Below are positions 5,013-5,768 of a DNA stretch of 5,768 nucleotides, piece by piece. A program made the translations under genes and the position numbers. The first letter of the stretch is position 1. Each line of letters begins with the position of its first letter. Location of the stretch: NCBI GenBank assembly GCA_028699365.1, contig JAQVUQ010000188.1, positions 1 through 5,768 on the forward strand, written 5' to 3'. Source of the stretch: a bacterium (GTDB taxonomy: Bacteria; UBP13; UBA5359). Below the pieces are notes generated by a model that was given only the letters and a program-made list of their open reading frames with translations, had not been told where the DNA came from and ran no database searches.

Positions 5013-5129
5013 CTACCTGCTCGGCCTACCCGTTTCTTCGACATCGACCTGAAAGCGTCCGTTAAAGGTGCTTCCCAGTTTCCATCTGCCGAAGGTATCC
5101 TGTTTTGATATTTTATTGAGATTTATGAT
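5013..5129 (-). pseudogene. start-less coding remnant, origin unknown
   Basis: A minus-strand frame of 38 codons ending in TAG (5013-5015) reads like part of a real protein: QDTFGRWKLGSTFNGRFQVD followed by VEETGRPSR. It has no ATG, GTG or TTG start; a TGA closes the frame just upstream (5130-5132), and no ribosome site is seen. The composition (aromatics, Gly, alternating polar residues) differs from chance translation nearby. I do not recognise the family. It may be the C-terminal end of a decayed gene that lay in front of the right AbiE-type operon. Confidence 0.35.
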
Positions 5130-5132
5130 TCA

Positions 5133-5156
5133 GGGAAAGGGTTGCGCTCCTTTCCC
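5133..5156. repeat. 8-bp perfect stem-loop
   Basis: GGGAAAGG (5133-5140) and CCTTTCCC (5149-5156) pair perfectly around the 8-nt loop GTTGCGCT. No T-run follows in either direction. It lies 36 bp from a second, longer hairpin (5193-5235). Role unknown: transcription end, processed RNA or a mobile repeat are all possible. Confidence 0.5.
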
Positions 5157-5192
5157 AAAGCAGCAGTTCTATTTTCACATCAAATAATATCC

Positions 5193-5235
5193 GGAGATAG
5201 CTGCTCCCAAAGCTTTGATTCCAGCAGCTATCTCC
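5193..5235. repeat. 13-bp perfect inverted repeat
   Basis: GGAGATAGCTGCT (5193-5205) and AGCAGCTATCTCC (5223-5235) pair perfectly around a 17-nt spacer, which itself contains the palindrome CAAAGCTTTG (5208-5217). The stop codon of the small minus-strand ORF lies inside the right arm. On the minus strand it could end that transcript, but no T-run follows. A mobile palindromic element is an equally good reading. Confidence 0.6.
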
Positions 5236-5419
5236 TGTAAATCATCCCAGCCTGCGCCGGGATCTTGCAACTCCAAGCCGGGATCGTACGCCGGTATTCC
5301 TGATCATTAACAACAACCAAGCACATGAATTCCTTGTAGGCTTTCGGTGAAGAACTATCCTTGTAAAGTTTTACTGTAGCCTCTGTTGCTTGAGAACTTA
5401 ACTTAAAAAGAAACACCAT
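5228..5419 (-). CDS. small hypothetical protein with repeat-derived tail
   Basis: A 63-codon frame starting with ATG, preceded by a good ribosome site, GGAGAGG (5426-5432), with a 6-nt gap. The body (residues 1-44, MVFLFKLSSQATEATVKLYK and following) has mixed charged and hydrophobic residues and no recognised motif. The end (about 44-63) reads RRTIPAWSCKIPAQAGMIYRR. The IPAQAG string is the familiar translation of dispersed palindromic repeats, and the DNA under it is such a palindrome (5244-5263). This suggests that the original C-terminus was replaced by a repeat insertion, and the stop codon falls in a hairpin arm. It could be a truncated gene or a chance ORF with a fortunate ribosome site. 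Confidence 0.4.
   Translation of the reverse strand: MVFLFKLSSQATEATVKLYKDSSSPKAYKEFMCLVVVNDQEYRRTIPAWSCKIPAQAGMIYRR
5244..5285. repeat. dispersed palindromic repeat with a direct copy
   Basis: ATCCCAGC-CTGC-GCCGGGAT (5244-5263) forms an 8-bp stem with one mismatch; the mismatch becomes a G-U pair in minus-strand RNA. GCCGGGATC occurs at 5256-5264 and again at 5277-5285, 21 nt apart. It resembles widespread intergenic repeats of the ATTCCCGC...GCGGGAAT kind, which translate as IPA-AG strings. Confidence 0.5.
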
Positions 5420-5466
5420 ATTGTTCCTCTCCAGACATAATTTGTGACAATACCCATAAGTAGACG

Positions 5467-5568
5467 TATGTCCCCAATGTCCCTATTATGTCGCCATTGC
5501 TCCTGACCGCTGGTTATGTCCCCAATATCCCCTTTATGTCCCCTCGTTTGGCCACGACATAGTGGACA
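5467..5568. repeat. cluster of TATGTCCCC repeats with an inverted copy
   Basis: TATGTCCCC occurs at 5467, 5515 and 5535, with a variant TATGTCGCC at 5487; the offsets are 20, 28 and 20 nt. Two units extend further (TATGTCCCCAATGTCCC at 5467-5483, TATGTCCCCAATATCCC at 5515-5531). An inverted relative, GACATAGTGGACA, is at 5556-5568 and matches the reverse complement of TGTCCCCAATGTC at 11 of 13 positions. The block sits between the small ORF and the partial gene at the right edge. Multiple terminal repeats of an insertion sequence, a decayed mobile element or a protein-binding array are possible. Confidence 0.5.
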
Positions 5569-5587
5569 CCCGGCCCGCGCTGTACTA

Positions 5588-5768
5588 CTATGCTTTAACG
5601 ATCGCCTCGCGGATCACATTTGGTGTAATCTCGTATTCTCCTGGCGCCTGACGACGAATCTCCGTACCGTGGAAATGCATGCAGCGCACTTCCGCGCTGG
5701 GAATGAAGCGTTGCAGGTCACTTCCGAAAGCAGCAACGCCGCATTGGTCGGCTTTCCATTGTCCAGCA
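5588..5768 (-). CDS. C-terminal end of an unidentified gene, cut by the window edge
   Basis: Fifty-nine codons are open from the right edge to TAG (5588-5590), beginning AGQWKADQCGVAAFG (the first base in the window belongs to a cut codon) and ending ITPNVIREAIVKA. The frame looks genuinely coding: few rare residues, a clear proline/helix-like ending and the only long open frame here. The DNA is visibly more GC-rich than the AT-leaning region to its left. A faint resemblance of HFHGTEIRR to the GTxxR element of adenylyl/cytidylyltransferases was noticed but is too weak to name the protein. The repeat cluster just beyond its stop might belong to the same element if this were a transposase; nothing in the sequence proves that. 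Confidence 0.5.
   Translation of the reverse strand, partial: AGQWKADQCGVAAFGSDLQRFIPSAEVRCMHFHGTEIRRQAPGEYEITPNVIREAIVKA

Noticed and set aside
4989-5035. Minus-strand stretch CGAGCAGGTAGAGCACG resembling a tRNA D-arm
   Set aside because: The D-stem does not close, no acceptor stem or anticodon stem can be formed, and no proper T-arm follows at the right distance.
5467-5544. CRISPR array
   Set aside because: The repeated core is only about 9 bp, spacings are 20-28 nt and the units are imperfect; no repeat of CRISPR length and no cas gene.

Overview
The window reads as a bacterial accessory region rich in toxin-antitoxin (TA) modules. Base composition is moderate. Genes carry strong purine-rich Shine-Dalgarno sites and compact sigma-70/sigma-A promoters, and one gene very probably starts with TTG. 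Together this suggests a Gram-positive anaerobe such as a Firmicute of the Peptococcaceae kind, but that is only a guess. No rRNA, tRNA, CRISPR array or complete transposase gene was found.

Left part, plus strand: a small four-helix membrane protein of unknown function (28-441), then a VapBC-type operon (552-1132) with its own promoter and palindromic operator candidates. VapB is an AbrB/MazE-fold antitoxin. VapC is a PIN-domain ribonuclease with all four acidic residues, and the two genes overlap by ATGA.

Middle, minus strand: two AbiE-type (type IV TA, nucleotidyltransferase) operons lie in tandem and come from clearly different families. The right-hand one (3014-4895) looks intact: a winged-helix AbiEi-like antitoxin overlaps by 14 nt a nucleotidyltransferase toxin that keeps D49/D51/D93 and a KDxxF-like helix. 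The left-hand one (1281-2590) has an intact MarR/AbiEi-like antitoxin, but its nucleotidyltransferase has been gutted by a large internal deletion. The frame error caused by the deletion was cancelled by a 10-bp tandem duplication, leaving a 115-codon open frame with no catalytic core. The antitoxin is therefore probably an orphan.

Both AbiE-type promoters can be read clearly, and both are covered by four half-sites in a nested arrangement (two forward, two inverted, nearly or exactly symmetric). The longest open frames of both antitoxins begin at a TTG that is really the -35 box, so both starts are placed downstream here. Two related palindromic (REP/MITE-like) elements bracket the damaged operon.

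Right part (about 4990-5768): mostly decayed DNA. It holds a start-less coding remnant, two strong stem-loops, a small hypothetical ORF whose tail comes from a dispersed palindromic repeat, a cluster of TATGTCCCC repeats, and the C-terminal end of an unidentified gene running off the right edge.
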